Assembly (NCBI GenBank): GCA_023333565.1
Contig: JAJKFH010001359.1
Location: 558,001-622,000, forward strand
Direction of reading: 5' to 3'
Source: Puffinus mauretanicus
Taxonomy: Eukaryota > Chordata > Aves > Procellariiformes > Procellariidae
Length of the DNA: 64,000 nucleotides
Shown here: piece by piece, positions 11,556 through 25,100 of the stretch
Numbering within the stretch: position 1 is the stretch's first letter
Layout of the letters: every line of letters begins with the position of its first letter
The notes under the pieces: model-generated
The model's input: only the letters and a program-made list of their open reading frames with translations
Told to the model about the DNA's origin: nothing
The model's database searches: none
Made by a program: the position numbers and the translations under genes

Positions 11556-14500
11556 TTGGACTCTCTGATGGTATGTATGCAAGATGAATACTCGTATAGT
11601 TTTTCAAAACAAAACAAAAGCTACATTAAATTTTTCTGGTGTGACTTAAGCTCACAAAAAGATGAAAATTTTCAGTGTTAAGCTTCTAAGACTTTGCTGC
11701 AAAAGGGTGACTTGAAGTTAAGTTAAAGTGGTTCCCTGTTGTGCCTTGATCCTGCATGTGAATGTCTGTGTTTTTATTGGTGCACACAAAAATTAAAGTG
11801 AAGTCCTTTTAAAAGTTGGGAGGCAGAAAAGAATCCCTAAGCTTTTCTAAGGATATGAAAGTAGAAAGGTCCATGCTGGCTGAGGTTTTCAGAATCAGAC
11901 AATTTCATTTGTATGTTAATCTCAAAGTGGTATTTGGACTGAACAATGGCAGTTCTGTCTTGAGGATACAAGTTTATTAAGAAATATACTGTTGTCATAC
12001 CCCAAAGAACCACATAACTGTCTGTGGTGCCTACTAGAACACCTCAACGAGCCTCCATAGTAAAATGGTTATCATTTGGTCATTCTTATTACTTCACTAG
12101 GCCTAATAATTTTCAAGAGCCAGCCTATGTTGCCTATGACTCTACAGATGATTTACCATTAGCTTAAAACTGTGCCTTTTCTTTTCAAACACATTTGTCT
12201 TTGGCAGGGGGGGGAAAGACAAATATTCATCCTATAAGGTAATGAGCCAAAGCTCTGTGACAGATTCTGCTATGCAAATGGGAAGACTGACAGATCAAGT
12301 CAAGTGAAAAAATAAGAATTTGTGTTGCATGGCCTTAGTAGCTACAATTTTAGTGTGATGGAAGGAGCAAGTTTCTCCTTGGTATTTGGTAACTTTACAT
12401 AAAACAAACCTGTTCTTATGTGTGTGTGTGCACTTTGCAATGGTTTACTTGAAGGCCTCAGTGTAATTCTGGATAGCAGACCAAGCAGGTGATGCGGATA
12501 AATTGCAGGACTCTTCCCCTCAGGGCTCGAATAACAGTTCAGCAGTTGGTAAGTACTGAGGTAACAGTAGCTTGTTCCTGGGGTCATCTTATAAATATTT
12601 ATGCTTTCATAATTAGTTCAGAGGAAGTTGCTGTGGAGCCAATGAGTAGAAATTGATAAAGGGAAGAATATTTAATGCAACCCATTTAAGCGAAGCTCCT
12701 CCACCCCTACCATGGTTAGGGAAGAGAATTTCTTTCTAAATCAGACATAATTATATTGTATCAGTTTGAAATGGCTGTGCCACTAAGACTGCATTAGGAG
12801 TTCAGTGTTGCACCTAACCTAAAAAGTGATTCTATACATCTAAGACTATATTAGATACTCGAATACAGTAGAAAATAATGTAATGTTTAAGATCTCACAG
12901 CTACTGATTCAAACTCATCCTCACATTCAAACAAAGTTAGAATTTAATTTTTTTTTTTTTTGAAAACACATACTGTGAGCTTACAATTGAGTAAATGAAA
13001 TGCGCTTTGACAACCCATGAGTCAAACTAAAGGGATGCTTATTATATTGCACATGAAAAACCGTTCTTAATAGATTTTTCATCAAGAATACCAAAGTGAC
13101 AACTGTGACTCAACCTTAAGAGCAGAATTAGAGAGAATTCAGGGAAAAAACAACTAATGATAAGTGCAAAATGCACTTTCATGCTGCTGGAAATAACTTT
13201 TCCACTTGCTCCTTTTTAAAATAACTCGTCTCTTGGAAAGAATAATTTGAGTATTCAACCTCTAAGCTGATGCTTCTTTTCACATAGAAGCAATCCATTG
13301 ATTGGATTAATTTAATTTAGAGCCATTAATTGTTTAAGGGTCAGTCTCATTTTATGATCTAGAATATTATTTTCACATTCTAAAACAGATTGTCATTAGC
13401 CTCTTTATCAAGAGGAGTTTATTTTAGTGTCAATTCATCCAGTTGACTTAAATTGCCTATGGTGGATTGACATATGACCTCCTAAAATTATTTTACTTAT
13501 CTGATGACATTATCTCCTAATTTGTAGTTGGAAAAAATTGGAGAATAGATTCTGATATCTTAGAAATGATAGTCTCAGTATGCTCCAGCTGTTGCAGGGA
13601 AATTACAGACAGTTGCAAGTGAGCTTGACTGTGCCTTGCAAACCGCAAAGTGTGACTAATCAGGCACCTTTTATTTTGTTTGCTTCTTCAACAAAACCTA
13701 AGAAATAAAAAAAAGAACTTAGTTGTTCAGCAGCTTAGCGAATATGACATTAAAATAATTGTTTATGTGCAAAGATAGGCATAGTGAAGTTTCTGTTCTT
13801 TCCAGAAAAGCAATGAAGAGCCTGGATTTAGCTCCATTGCATCAGTAACCTGAACTACCATTAGATTTGTTTCTTCATGCATAATAACAGTACAGGTATC
13901 TTTCTAACTAAGCTAGAGAATAGCTGCTATGATGTTCATTATTACTGAGTATTCAAATCTGAATGAGTTTTCCAAATGTTACAAATGGTAACTGGCTTCA
14001 TAAACCACGTGTATTACTGGAGCTAGTGACTCCACCATTTTTCTGTGGTTACATTTCAAGTCTTGATCTACAGCCAAACTATATGTTGAGTTAATATATA
14101 GTAATAAGTAATGCTGCTTATACTTTAAACTATATAAATACAGCTAAAACAAACTAAAGAAGATCATACCATGTCTCAGTTTATCACTTACTATCATTGA
14201 TTGTTGTAAAATAAAGAAGTAGTAAGTGTGATTTCTGGAGATGAAAATATCATAACTTAAAAGATTTCATTGGCCAATATTTACCAAATATCAGGATAAT
14301 GCCTTGGGTTTGATGATTTTTTTTTTATTATTCCTTTTATGAAAACTAAATTTCCTTGAAATAGATAATGAATTTACTTTAATGTGTTTGAGTAGAAATA
14401 CAATTTTCTGAGGCTCTGTCCCAAAAACTTTCATGCTCTACAAGTTTCACCTTAAAAATCCTGAGGTTTTAGACATATTAATTGAAGTTCTTCAGAATGA

Positions 14501-14712
14501 AACAGCCTGCTTGAAAGCTTTAATAAAAAGATCACTAAGTTATAAGATAATACCGACAGTATGTCCTTTTTATAAAAGTACTTTTTTAAGTGAGACAAAG
14601 ACCACTTGATGGCAAAGTCTGGAAGTTCTATACAGAATCAGAAAAGAAGAAATAAATGTGGCTTGACTATTCATTTTACTACCTTCTTATCGCAGGTTTC
14701 TGTGTAAAGCTT

Positions 14713-14806
14713 AAGGGACAGATCCTGCACATCCTTACACAAGTAGTTTTCATTCATGGAAGAATTCCTTTTCAAGCCACTGGAGCTACTAATTTGAATG
14801 AAGGCT
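14713..14806 (+). repeat. Relic of the same old sauropsid repeat
   Basis: GACAGATCCTGCACATCCTT, then ACACAAGTAGTTTTCATTCATGG, then a segment around CACTGGAGCTACTAATTTG. Order and spacing follow the old repeat: 'cagatcctgcactccttac', a central part near 'cattgacttcaatgggactact', then 'gagtaaggctac'. It is diverged but longer than the 11.5-kb relic. Confidence 0.55.
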
Positions 14807-15356
14807 ATTTTGTCTTTAATGTGAAAGGTTTTCCATGGTTGAAATAAGTTTGGAAGCAGGACAGGTTGAGAAATATTTTTACCTCATTACTATCTTGGGA
14901 GAGATGAAATTAAAGGTTCTGATATGGTGACTTTACAGGAATAATGGCATTAAGAGTGCCAGGCATTAAAGTATCATATTTGGACGCACTCCTGAGAATG
15001 ACAAAACTGAAAGTCAGAGCCTGCACAGATAAAGCACATGGCCTGTGATTTGGCTACAGTGAACTAGATAAATGAAGTTTGTGAAATGGTTTAGTTAATT
15101 TATTCATAGATAAATAAAAGAATTAAAAAAAAAATTGATTACTTTTTTACCCTTCTGTTTGCGTTAAGATGAACTTAATTGTATTGGTATCAGGAGTGAA
15201 AAGAAGATTAGCATATCTAAATATTACATGGCTAATGAGACCCTCACAAATCTGTTATTGTCTGATAACCAGCCCAGCGAGATATTTAAGTAGGGGTCAC
15301 AGCAGAAGTCGTGGCCAGACCTCTGATCTGCTGATTGACGATCCTGTGGTAGAAAA

Positions 15357-15396
15357 TACATTATGTAAGCATAAATTACATTATGTAAGCATAGAA
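15357..15396. repeat. 20-bp tandem duplication
   Basis: The unit TACATTATGTAAGCATAAAT at 15,357-15,376 is followed directly by a second copy at 15,377-15,396 that differs only near its end. Confidence 0.88.
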
Positions 15397-16819
15397 TAAA
15401 GTACAAACATTGTTCAGTGTATTTATAATTACATCTTTATCCTTAACATAAGAGTAGGAACAGAAATTGTGTCCTGTCTCACAAAACTTCTGATAAATAA
15501 CTGCAAAACCTGAAATTAAGAGTTTTAAAGAAATGTATGTGCTAGAGGAAGATGAACAGAAGAGAAGACAGAAAGGAGAAAAGAAATTTGTTTGTACAGA
15601 TGCAAACTTTGTTGTAATAAGACTCTACACCATGATATATTGGATTATCTTTGGTTTGTATCTATGTGGACAGCTGCAGAAACTAAGTTCCACTGCCCCC
15701 ATTTTAAACAGCCTGGATGAAAGACATCTACATTCTCAAAGACACCTACGTTGCTGTGCTTGAAGTAATAGCTTCGTAATAAGAAGTATTCCGCAATATA
15801 GGGCTCGTGTCTGAGCTCTATAGAGCTATTCCCAATCTATGTGAATAGTATATCTTGGACCGTAAACAGTATCCCCTTAAGTAGTATTAGAGGCTGTGAA
15901 TTTCGTAATATAAGTAGGTCTATGTAAATCCCTCATTACTATTTATTTTGTGCATGTATCTTCTCATTTTCCTTTTTTAATTCCTCAGAGCTTGCGTAAG
16001 ATAGTGCATTATTGAGTTACCATGTAGATAAATCTAACACATAAAATGTTTTGTACCTCAAAACAGTGTTCATTTTCTTCAAAATGTTGTCAGATACACA
16101 TGCTCAAGGAATGGTCTTTCATTTTTAATCAAGAAGTAATTTTAAAAAAACATTCCGATTCTAATAAGTTGTACAAATGAATTGTTATCTTTTGCCCATT
16201 CTATGGTAAAATTCATGTGTTTAGATTCTTCTTTGTCAATGATCTCCCACCATTGTAGCTGTCAATTTTGCTTCTTTAGCCAAGCATCTGGCTTTGAGTG
16301 TTAGTGAATCATGGGCCATGATTTTTACCTGTGGTTACCAAATCCAAAATCCTACGACTTCCATCGTAGAAAACACTACATGACCAAACATGGATCTATG
16401 GCAAATTAATTTGTAACAGTGAAAGAATAATGTAAGGATGCCAAAAGCAAGGGTGTCTGTTGTAGATATGCAGTTTTGCTGTAAAGGATGAATAAGTATG
16501 TTCCAGTGATATAATATGCACTTCAAACTGAATAGAGTATTTTTAAAAACAAATTGTACTTTTGGTTTTTATTTTATCAATTAATTTTATTTTTATTTAT
16601 TACTTTCAGATATTTCTAGTTAAAATTTAATTCTATTTAACTGCAATTCAAGAATTGGTTCTAAGTACTTAATATGTTAATTACCAAATCTGGTCAACCT
16701 TAATATGAGGGTGTGATATATTTATACTATGAATTCTTTGGGTAGTATACGTGTTTTGCGCTAGATTGTGCTTCATACAGTCCTGATATAAGTACTGTAG
16801 CAACAGGGAAATATACAAC

Positions 16820-16855
16820 CAAAGTAAAATAAACTGAGACACACTGAGGATAAAT
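16820..16855 (-). repeat. Possible MIR SINE scrap
   Basis: A short match to the conserved core of MIR read in reverse: ACTGAGACACACTGAGGAT followed by AAATGACTT, against the classical 'actgaggcacagagaggttaagtgactt'. Only about 35 bases match, so chance is possible. Confidence 0.3.
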
Positions 16856-18789
16856 GACTTAATTATCTGTGGTGGCCATGACAAATACAGTTCTTTCTTG
16901 TTTCTTGACCACATATAAGGTCTCAGTAAAAGTCCAGTCTTCCCCTCCAAACATTTTTAAATAAAACACATAGTGAAATCTATTTTCTGCGTTTATCTTT
17001 TTCTCCTTCTCTCTCACCATATGAAATGCCCTATAGTTTGGTCTGCTTGGCTTCTGCAGCTTCCTGGGTGTAAACAATATGCAGGAAAGGAGGACTGGGA
17101 CCCCTGGACAGGCTTTCTGACAGAACTGGTGGAGTAGATAGACCTGCTGGCTTCACTCGCATTCCTAAAGGAGGTTTGTATTCAAGCTGCATGCTGTAGC
17201 CTGGAAGCCAGAGAGCTCTGTTCCTTGCCAAACTGAGACAATATTTTGAGATCCAGTTATGATGAAACTAAATAATCTCCCCTGATCTAGCTGAAGTGTG
17301 TCATCCTAAATCAGAAAAGATAAATTTGGCCATTTCCTATAATTGCAGGTTTTAGCTCTGATTCTTCTCTTGGCCTCAGATAAAACAGAGGGAACATTTT
17401 CATTTAAAAAAAAAAAAAAGTTTGAAAGTGGGCTGCCAATGTCCTTCTCTGTCTGACAAAATGAAATGTCCTTGGAAGTATTTTCATTAATGCTCTTCCT
17501 TCTTTCCCCTTCATGCATTTAAACAATCTGACACCTTACCAAGTTCTGCTCTCAGTAGGGATTAGAATGGCTCCCAGACCCCACATCTTCACTGTAATCC
17601 TCCTGCAGCTGAAATGTTTGCCACACTTTTTACCAGACATCAGGAGAAAAGCTACAGCCCATAATCAACTTTCAATGACAGAGGAAAGTGAAGACTGAGC
17701 TTGATTCAGAGATCATTAAGTCTTTTTACTGCACTCAGCTTCCACCGGATCGTTTTGGAGGTTTTGTGATAGAGGGCATCAGATGCCAGGGCTCCTCTTC
17801 CCAACTCCCTTAGTCTTTCTGAGTAGCTATGGGCGAGTGATCACCATTTGCAGAGAAATGGCATCTTGAAATTTTGTCTCTGGCTTGATTCGTTACAAAA
17901 CCATTCTCCTTGTGTCTCCCATTGACTTGACACATCCAATATTGTTATTTCGTAAGCTGCACAGTTTAACATATAAATAGAAAATAGTTTTTCAATGTAC
18001 CATTGCTCATTAATGAGCCAATTAATCATTAAACAGCTTTCCTCCCCTTAGTAAAATACAGGAGCATTGAGATATCTACCTCTGGTTTTGTTGGGAGCTG
18101 CCCCAGATATGTTCATAACATTTTATTTACAACATTACAGCTGATAGTGCAATCAGACATTGCTACATTTTGCTTTATTAGTCCACTAATCTGGCAGTTC
18201 TCAAGCATGATTCACACCATTTCTTGGCAGTTGGATAGTAGATAGGTATATCAGCAAGACTTCATTTGCTTTTCTCAAATTTGCCACAGTGCATATATCA
18301 TGTACTATGGAGTATTACAGATAGCAGAACTCTCCAACTAGCTCAGGTTTCATGCCTCACGTAGCTGTGCATCCCTCTGAATTTTTATTAAACTTGGGAG
18401 TTTTGCTGTAGGCTTCCCTGGGTTTAATTATGTGTTTCACGATCTGTGTCATAAACAAGATGCCCAGAATGTCCTTAGGGTAATGAAATGGCTCACATGG
18501 GAGGGATCCTATTGAAGGTGGGTTGATTCTGGTAGTCTGCTTCTGGGCCAACAGCACACAAAACCATGATATTTTTCCAACTCTTTTAACAAAGGTCCTG
18601 ACCTCTCCAGCTATTTACTGCTCTTGGGAGGTATTATGATCTGTTTCTAACCTAGTTAATTAAAGACAAAGAGGAATTGGGATGAAAACTTCAGGTGGCC
18701 AAAACACATGCATTAGAGAAAATTGGGGTTTACTCCAAAGAAATGCAAACCTGGTGATAACTTTTAATCTTTCTCCTCCTTACTGCCAC

Positions 18790-19160
18790 CTCCTGAAGTG
18801 CAGCAGGACCAAGATGGCAGCAGAAGTTGCCATCATGTCCTTGGTTTTGTTGATGCTTCAGAGTGGGGGAGCGGTGGAGAGGGAGGGGGCAGCGAGCCGG
18901 ACCCCAGGTGCTGCGGGGCCTGTAGGCAGCCTCGCTCCCTCGGCGGGAGCTGCCCAGCAGCAGTTAGGAAGGCCGGGCCCTCAGGCAGGAGGGCAGCAGC
19001 CCAAGCAGGTGGGCTGTTGGCAGGTGTGTGGGGATGCTTGTGCGGGGTGATGGGAGAGTGGGGTTTTGGCGGCAGCCCAGAAGAGCCTGTGTGGTTCCAG
19101 AAGCCTCCTCACGCCTGGGCTGGCCTGACTGGTGGGCGGGGGGGGGTGAGTTCCTCTCTT
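18790..19160 (+). promoter_or_regulatory. Isolated GC-rich islet, possible first exon or promoter
   Basis: A sharp GC-rich block, about 370 bases, stands alone in AT-rich DNA. It has roughly a dozen CpGs between 18,870 and 19,140, more than its surroundings but fewer than a strong CpG island. At 18,809-18,820 it contains CCAAGATGGCAG, close to the YY1 consensus (AAGATGGCGGC), which in vertebrates often sits over the first ATG of TATA-less genes. At 19,146-19,151 it has a GTGAGT splice donor after a G-rich run. The layout, YY1-like site then open frame then donor, is that of a first exon. No known first exon is recognised; it could also be a GC-biased remnant of a repeat or retrocopy. Confidence 0.35.
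18814..19050 (+). CDS. Candidate 78-codon ORF with signal-peptide-like N-terminus
   Basis: I do not recognise this protein. The ATG at 18,814 has a favourable context (A at -3, G at +4) and lies in a YY1-like site. The product begins MAAEVAIMSLVLLMLQSGG: a hydrophobic stretch over residues 5-16 followed by small residues, which resembles a short secretory signal. The rest is rich in Gly, Ala, Gln and Pro and ends in a small Cys cluster (GCWQVCGDACAG, three Cys in the last 12 residues). The frame is also open for 44 codons upstream of the ATG. If the GTGAGT at 19,146 is used, the TGA at 19,048 lies inside the exon, about 95 bases before it, so the product would be complete. The Gly/Ala/Pro bias may only reflect GC content. 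Chance is a serious alternative. Confidence 0.2.
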   Translation: MAAEVAIMSLVLLMLQSGGAVEREGAASRTPGAAGPVGSLAPSAGAAQQQLGRPGPQAGGQQPKQVGCWQVCGDACAG

Positions 19161-22100
19161 GAAATCTTTTATCTGGGCTCACATGTTGTATCTGATGTAT
19201 CTTATTCTAATCTGCTGGTTTATGTTCTGTTAAAACATAGTTCTAGTGGTATAGAGCCCACAGGTGGTTTTGGCTTGTGGTTAGAAGTTGGTTTTCCTTA
19301 AGGAAGCAGGCAGGGGTACTGGGTGATCCTGTCATGAAAAGAGTCCCAAAATAAATATTCTTTCTTCCTTCTCTGTAACAATCATGATAATAGAGCTCTG
19401 TCTTCTATGATTTTAGGTCTCTCATCTAAGAAATCTATCTGTGAAGTAGTCAGTGCGTTACCAGACAGAAATCTCTTTTGATCAATTTATTTTTTTTATC
19501 AGAAGATAGTTATTCTGGGGCAAGCTGTCTGTCTTTTAATTAGCAGAAAAAACATCAAAGGTTTTGGACTCCATCCAATGTAGAATAAGCGCATTCTGAA
19601 ATCTCAGAGATTTTAGCAAGAAAACTGCCTCAGTCCGAAGGGAAATTCATGGCCAAATGAATGTGCTGACTGAGGAACAGCACGAACTCCCCAGAAGGGG
19701 TCCAGGGGGAGAGGAAGACTTCTGAGGAGGAAGGATGATGTGAATTAGAGCATATATCCTTCCCATGGCAGAAGTCTTGCCTGAGGAGCTGAACTTCAAA
19801 GACATTTCCTGCAGATAGCCTTCCACGTCAGGCAGTGGCTGAGGGAAGATTCTGAGAGGAAGTTGAAAGAAAATAATCTTTTTCAGAGGTAGAAGAGTCA
19901 ATGGCAGCTCTGACTCAACTGAGTCTGTGTTTTTATTTGTTTGTAAAGAATAGCTCCCATAATGATGAAATTGATTTTGTGTCACTTTTTTTGTCTTCTG
20001 GCACTCCGGGCAGTAGATCTTCAGACTGTAACAAAATCACATATACTTTTCCAGGAATTAGTTAATTAGAGCTGCCCAAATGATGGTGAAGATGGAAGTT
20101 GTTTTGGAACACTTAATTATTCTGAGAAAAATGGCACGCTCATCTTTGAAATTATTTGTAAATAAAAAAAAAAATAAATCCTGTTAATGGCCCAGGGAAT
20201 ATTGACTTAGTAGCTCAGTTTAATAATGGATAGGGAGTGATTTAGGCAAAAGTTTAGAAGTCGATCAGCAACAGCTAATGGAATCAGCAAGCTGAGAGAA
20301 TGAAACAAGGAGTTTGTGGGAAATGTGTACAATTTTCATTTCATTTGTTTAAAGATAGTGACTGGCCTGGAAATGTGATACATACTGATTCAGCAGTAAT
20401 GATGATCAGAGACTGATAAAAGCAACAAAAATGAGCTATTACACAAATCTCAGGAAACATTTATGAAGTTATTTAGAAATGAAAGTGCATCTATAAGTAT
20501 TACTGAATGACAACAGTTTTTCTAAGATTCATCAGTAGAGTCAGAATTCATGAGTTCAGATAGGGGCTTGAGGACATGCCTGTCTGGATGACATTTACAA
20601 CTCTCAACGGACAAGGTTGCATTTTTTGTTTGTTTCAATAATTTTGTCACACAAAGGGAACAAGGAAAAAGTTAGTTTAGTTATAAGAGAAAGGGCTTGG
20701 TTTTTTTTAGGGAATAAAAAGACTGAAAAAGGCAGAAAAAGGAAATGAAAAGAGCTAACCCCTCAAACAAGGGGGTTACTTCCTTATAGGAAGCAACTAT
20801 GACAGTAAAAGTGTATCAGTTACATACAGGAAGAGTGACAGCCTGTGGAGATATAAAGACTCTTAAAGTTTGCATATTCCATGGAACTTTATCATAAGGA
20901 TATATACAAACTTGATAATAAAAACCGCTACAGTTTTCTCTGTGTAGATCACTAAGTCCCTCAGTTGCAGTCTGGTTTGATGTCCATATCCTGGCTGATG
21001 TAAGGATTGAGTAGAAATCCAGTCTGATCTGCACTGGTTCATGCTTAGAATCAGTTTGTGGAATATGGGGCTTTAAAGTCTGATCCAAACCTCTCCAGAA
21101 TAAGCAGGAGTTAATGAGGTGTTTCAGTACATACCCACCCTCCTGCACTAGCAGACACTGTAGAACAAAGTACATGTTTACTAAGAGTGATTTCAATGTT
21201 TAGCATCTACTACTCTAAACAGAGTCATGAAGGAATGTCAATATCAGTATCCTAAGGAGGAGAATTCAGAAGCCTTTTATTTATCTGTCATTTAATGACT
21301 TGGAACATTCTTATTTGAAGCACAGCATATTTTATAACACCCCACCACCACCTCAAGCACTGCAGAGTTATGGTAAGTACTGATGCACAGGAGCTTATAG
21401 GGACCTGCGACTGCAGCGGGTATTGTGCTACTTCCAGTTGCTTATTAAAAGTTTAAGAAAAGCAGTTTTGTTTTAGCTTCTGTTGCATCAAAAAATATAA
21501 TCAGCCATGGCATTGCACAAAGTAGGCTGATAAGAAATGACAAAACAGTCTGTCATGTTACAAATTTAAAAGGGAACCACTTTCTATCCTCCCTTATTCC
21601 ACCCCTGTTAAATATATATATTTAATTTTAAAGACATCTTTGATCACTCATGTTTTTTTAAAATGTACAGGAGTGTGCAATGTCATGTCAGGATTGCTTT
21701 TCTATACAAATTACAATCACAATCAAAGATGTACATGGGATATTTGTTGCAAAGGAAACGACTTTACTATGCCTCTATCCCTTACTATATCTGTTTTTTA
21801 TTTGTCTTCCTTTATACCCACTTTCTGTCTTGATGAAGAAATGACAGTTTGCTTTGAGAAGCTAAAATGAGATAAAAATTTGACTGAGTGGGTTGCTTTC
21901 TATTAATTTAGCACAATTCCTTAACCAGGAGGATAGGAAGAAGGTATAAAGCAGACCTTGATATTTGGAAACTCAGGTATCATTAACTGTGTTTGTACGA
22001 AGAAAATCGGTTAGCAGAAAGTAAGACTAAATTTTTATATCTTCTAAGTAGCGCTCTCTGCTGTATCAGGATTTATAAGAACTTATATTTTGTTTCGGCT

Positions 22101-25100
22101 TTTTAACAGACTACTCTGCATTTTCTGGTACTTTTTTTTGCTACAAGCTTGGTAGGTTTTTGCTCTTGTATCACCATTCTCTTCAAGTACCACTTAAATG
22201 CAGGCCTAGGCCTAGTAGCTTTATAAAGGCATGACTCATGAACTTTGAGACTGACCTTTACCATTTAGAAGCACTGGGTTGGTGGCACAAGGAAACAATG
22301 AGATTTGCTGAGTCCATATCCACCAGTCTCTGAGGGAAATTTCTCTTAAGCCGAGCAATCCAAAACAATTTTTGAAATTAATTTGTCAAGCCAGTATTTA
22401 TTACTTAAATAAAATTTCCTGTGTAGAGCTATCAGTGAGCTTTGTGAAACTAAATGCAAGGCTGCTTGTGGTGGGATTTGTTTTGTGTAACTGAAGATGG
22501 CTAAAATGTGTGTTAAAAGCTAGCTGTCGGGACTCGATTCATAATCAGCAGAGAAATAGGGACTTCTCTCATGCAAGTCATCTCAGTTGGAGGTGCACAT
22601 TGAAAAAGGCTAGCTGACTCAGGCTATAGTATTGCCTGTTCCCCCGTGTTGATTGTGAAGTCTAGATTCTTAAGTCAGATGTAGATATTTGCACTATAGG
22701 TGTCTGAAGCTAGGTGAGATGAAATTCATGTCCATGTCTGCAGGAATAATGGGATCAGTAGTTCTGGGTTGCTCAGATACCATTTTCATTCTGTACTTAT
22801 GGAAATGTTTTTGCTGGTATTTAGAGTTGACCTTGTTCACCTCGGAACACTATGAACAAAAGAGCTGTTCATGTACATTGTTGTGCTCATTTGCCCAGCA
22901 CAGCCCTGTTGAGAATCAGTCTATGGTTTAACTTTTTTTAGTGCCAATAAGTATAGAAAGGGAGAACTGACAACTGAAGAACGGGAGTGGGATTGCAGCC
23001 AGCAGAGTTCTTATTCTGGAGACACTTGGGTAGGAAAGCATTGATTTTATACTCAGAACTCTGCTAGGAGAGAAGCTAAGGAATTTACATTGTAGTTGGT
23101 TAAGATGTAAGGACAGTCTGAACATCAGTTCCAATTATCAACATAATTCTAGCTTCTGTTTCACTTGTGACCTCCCTGCTCTAAGTTGTAAAGCAGTATC
23201 TTGTAGAACATACCCTTGCCTTTTTATTTATGGACTTTTGATACAAAAAGTTTACATGTCTTATTTAGTTGTTTGGATTTGGTCGTCTTCAATCCACTGT
23301 TGTTTTCTTAGGAGAATGTTTCTTCTAGCTAATTATATTCTCATTTTATGATAGAATACATGGGTAAGACCAGATCAGGACTACTGCATCCAAGCTAAGA
23401 CCTCTCTACCCGGTAGTGACATATTTTGTTGAAAGTAGTCAAGCAAAACCTGAGGAGAACTGAGGCCTTTATTAATGTTATAGGGACTCTGGCCATGCTC
23501 CAAGAAACAAAACACCATTAAAGAAAGGCCCTGGCGACTTTCCAGGGTTTTCAAATTTCTATGTGGCTGTCATGCACCTATGGACATTTGATGAATGAGA
23601 AAAAGTGGGCAAATTCCCGAAAACAGACATTGGATGGGAAAAAAAAAACCAAAACATTAATAAGGCTTTAGTATTAAAATTTTGTACCTCTGCAGAGCAA
23701 ATAGGGAAATGGTGTGTTATCCTGCAAGGGTGCAGAGATGCAGTGTTAATGCAGAGACAGAATGGAGCTGTCACAGATGCAGAAAAGTCATAAGCTCTGG
23801 TAAAAGGCAGACTATTATGCTTTTTGGATTAGAATGATTCCATTCATTTACCTTTTTGTGTAATGGGGACATGCCACCTGATCACAAGTTACTAAAAAGC
23901 ATCACAAAGAAGCCACTACAAAATTCCAGTAACCAGCTAAATAACTTGCTGGTGGTGCTGCAGGTTCACCGTGGGAGGATAAAGTATTGCCTTAGATGAT
24001 CACTTTTAATGACGAACAAACTGAGTTGGATATGCTTTCCGGAGTATATAACAGGTAGGACTCAAAGATGGTACACATCAGCTTGTTACTGCATTTATGT
24101 CTTTAAATGAGGTCTTTTACTCAATCACTGCAATGAACAGCATAGGGTGTTACAAGGAGTAAAATAATTCAAATTTGAAAGCTGGCCACAGAAAATGACA
24201 GGATGTTTTCTGTCTTGATATCAAGAGATGAATAATCTGTGGCTGCAGAATACAATGTAGTGTAAACTGGATAATACTAGTAGATTTAAGAGCTCTCATT
24301 GTGGAGAAATGTGTTTCACAGCTGGTCAGGACTAAGGCAAGTCAGGGAGTATATCTTATGGCTAGCTGTGAATCCCTAAAGCAGTTTGAGTCATGTAAAA
24401 ATTACAGACTGAGGAAAGAGATCGTCTGATCCCATGAAATTCTTTCCTAAGTCTGAGTCCAATCTTTTTCCTCTTTGTTCTCTTTTAATGATGGAATCTA
24501 TGTTTTGGAACGTTACTTCTCCCATTTCTGGAAGATGAATTGTCACTCAGACAAGTGCTATGATTAGAAATCTAAAAGTGTGTATTGCAGTATGAAAGGT
24601 AGCTGACACTGACTGTTTAGACAATGAGCTACAGTTCGCTGAAGCAGAATTCAAATGATTCAGCACCAACAGGGAGGCAAGATGACTTTCTGTACCCGCA
24701 AAGCAATGGGAAGAAGAGAGATTGTCAGCAAAAGCCATCAGACAGCTGATGGAAATGGCAAAACGGAAAGCAAGCCCTACTGCCTTGTTGGACCACCCCT
24801 TCTGTCCCCAGGTCTCAGAGTTTTAACAGTCTGAAACACAGATGCATGAGTAAGGCCTGCTCAGACAAGCAGCCTGATTTAGTCTGGCCATCACAGATGG
24901 GAGAGAATAAGTTTAAATATTGAAGTTGGGACAGAAAACAGTAACAAATGTTACGTACAGGAAGATGTAGATCAGATCATAAGAGGTGCCTGTAAACTCA
25001 TGACTGTAATGGAGACGAAAATGAGAACAGCTGTGAAGTACTGTTGGACAGCTGATACACCCAAACAGATAAGACCAATGCCAGGACCAGAATAAGTCTT

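Larger units (their letters stand above)
11405..18785. other. AT-rich unique sequence with old repeat relics, no gene recognised
   Basis: Seven kilobases without a recognisable gene. Contents: relics of the old sauropsid repeat at 11,501 and 14,713; an ATTA-rich stretch at about 13,225-13,520 that resembles conserved noncoding DNA; an exact duplication at 15,357-15,396; a possible MIR scrap near 16,820-16,855; an A-run near 17,406. Open frames here stay below about 90 codons and lack motifs. Confidence 0.7.

Noticed and set aside
20816..21196. 126-codon minus-strand open frame
   Set aside because: No motif, no family resemblance, composition typical of translated AT-rich DNA. One or two frames of this length are expected by chance in the window.
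21326..21372. 47-nt exon-like segment with GTAAGT donor
   Set aside because: Weak acceptor and no partner exon.
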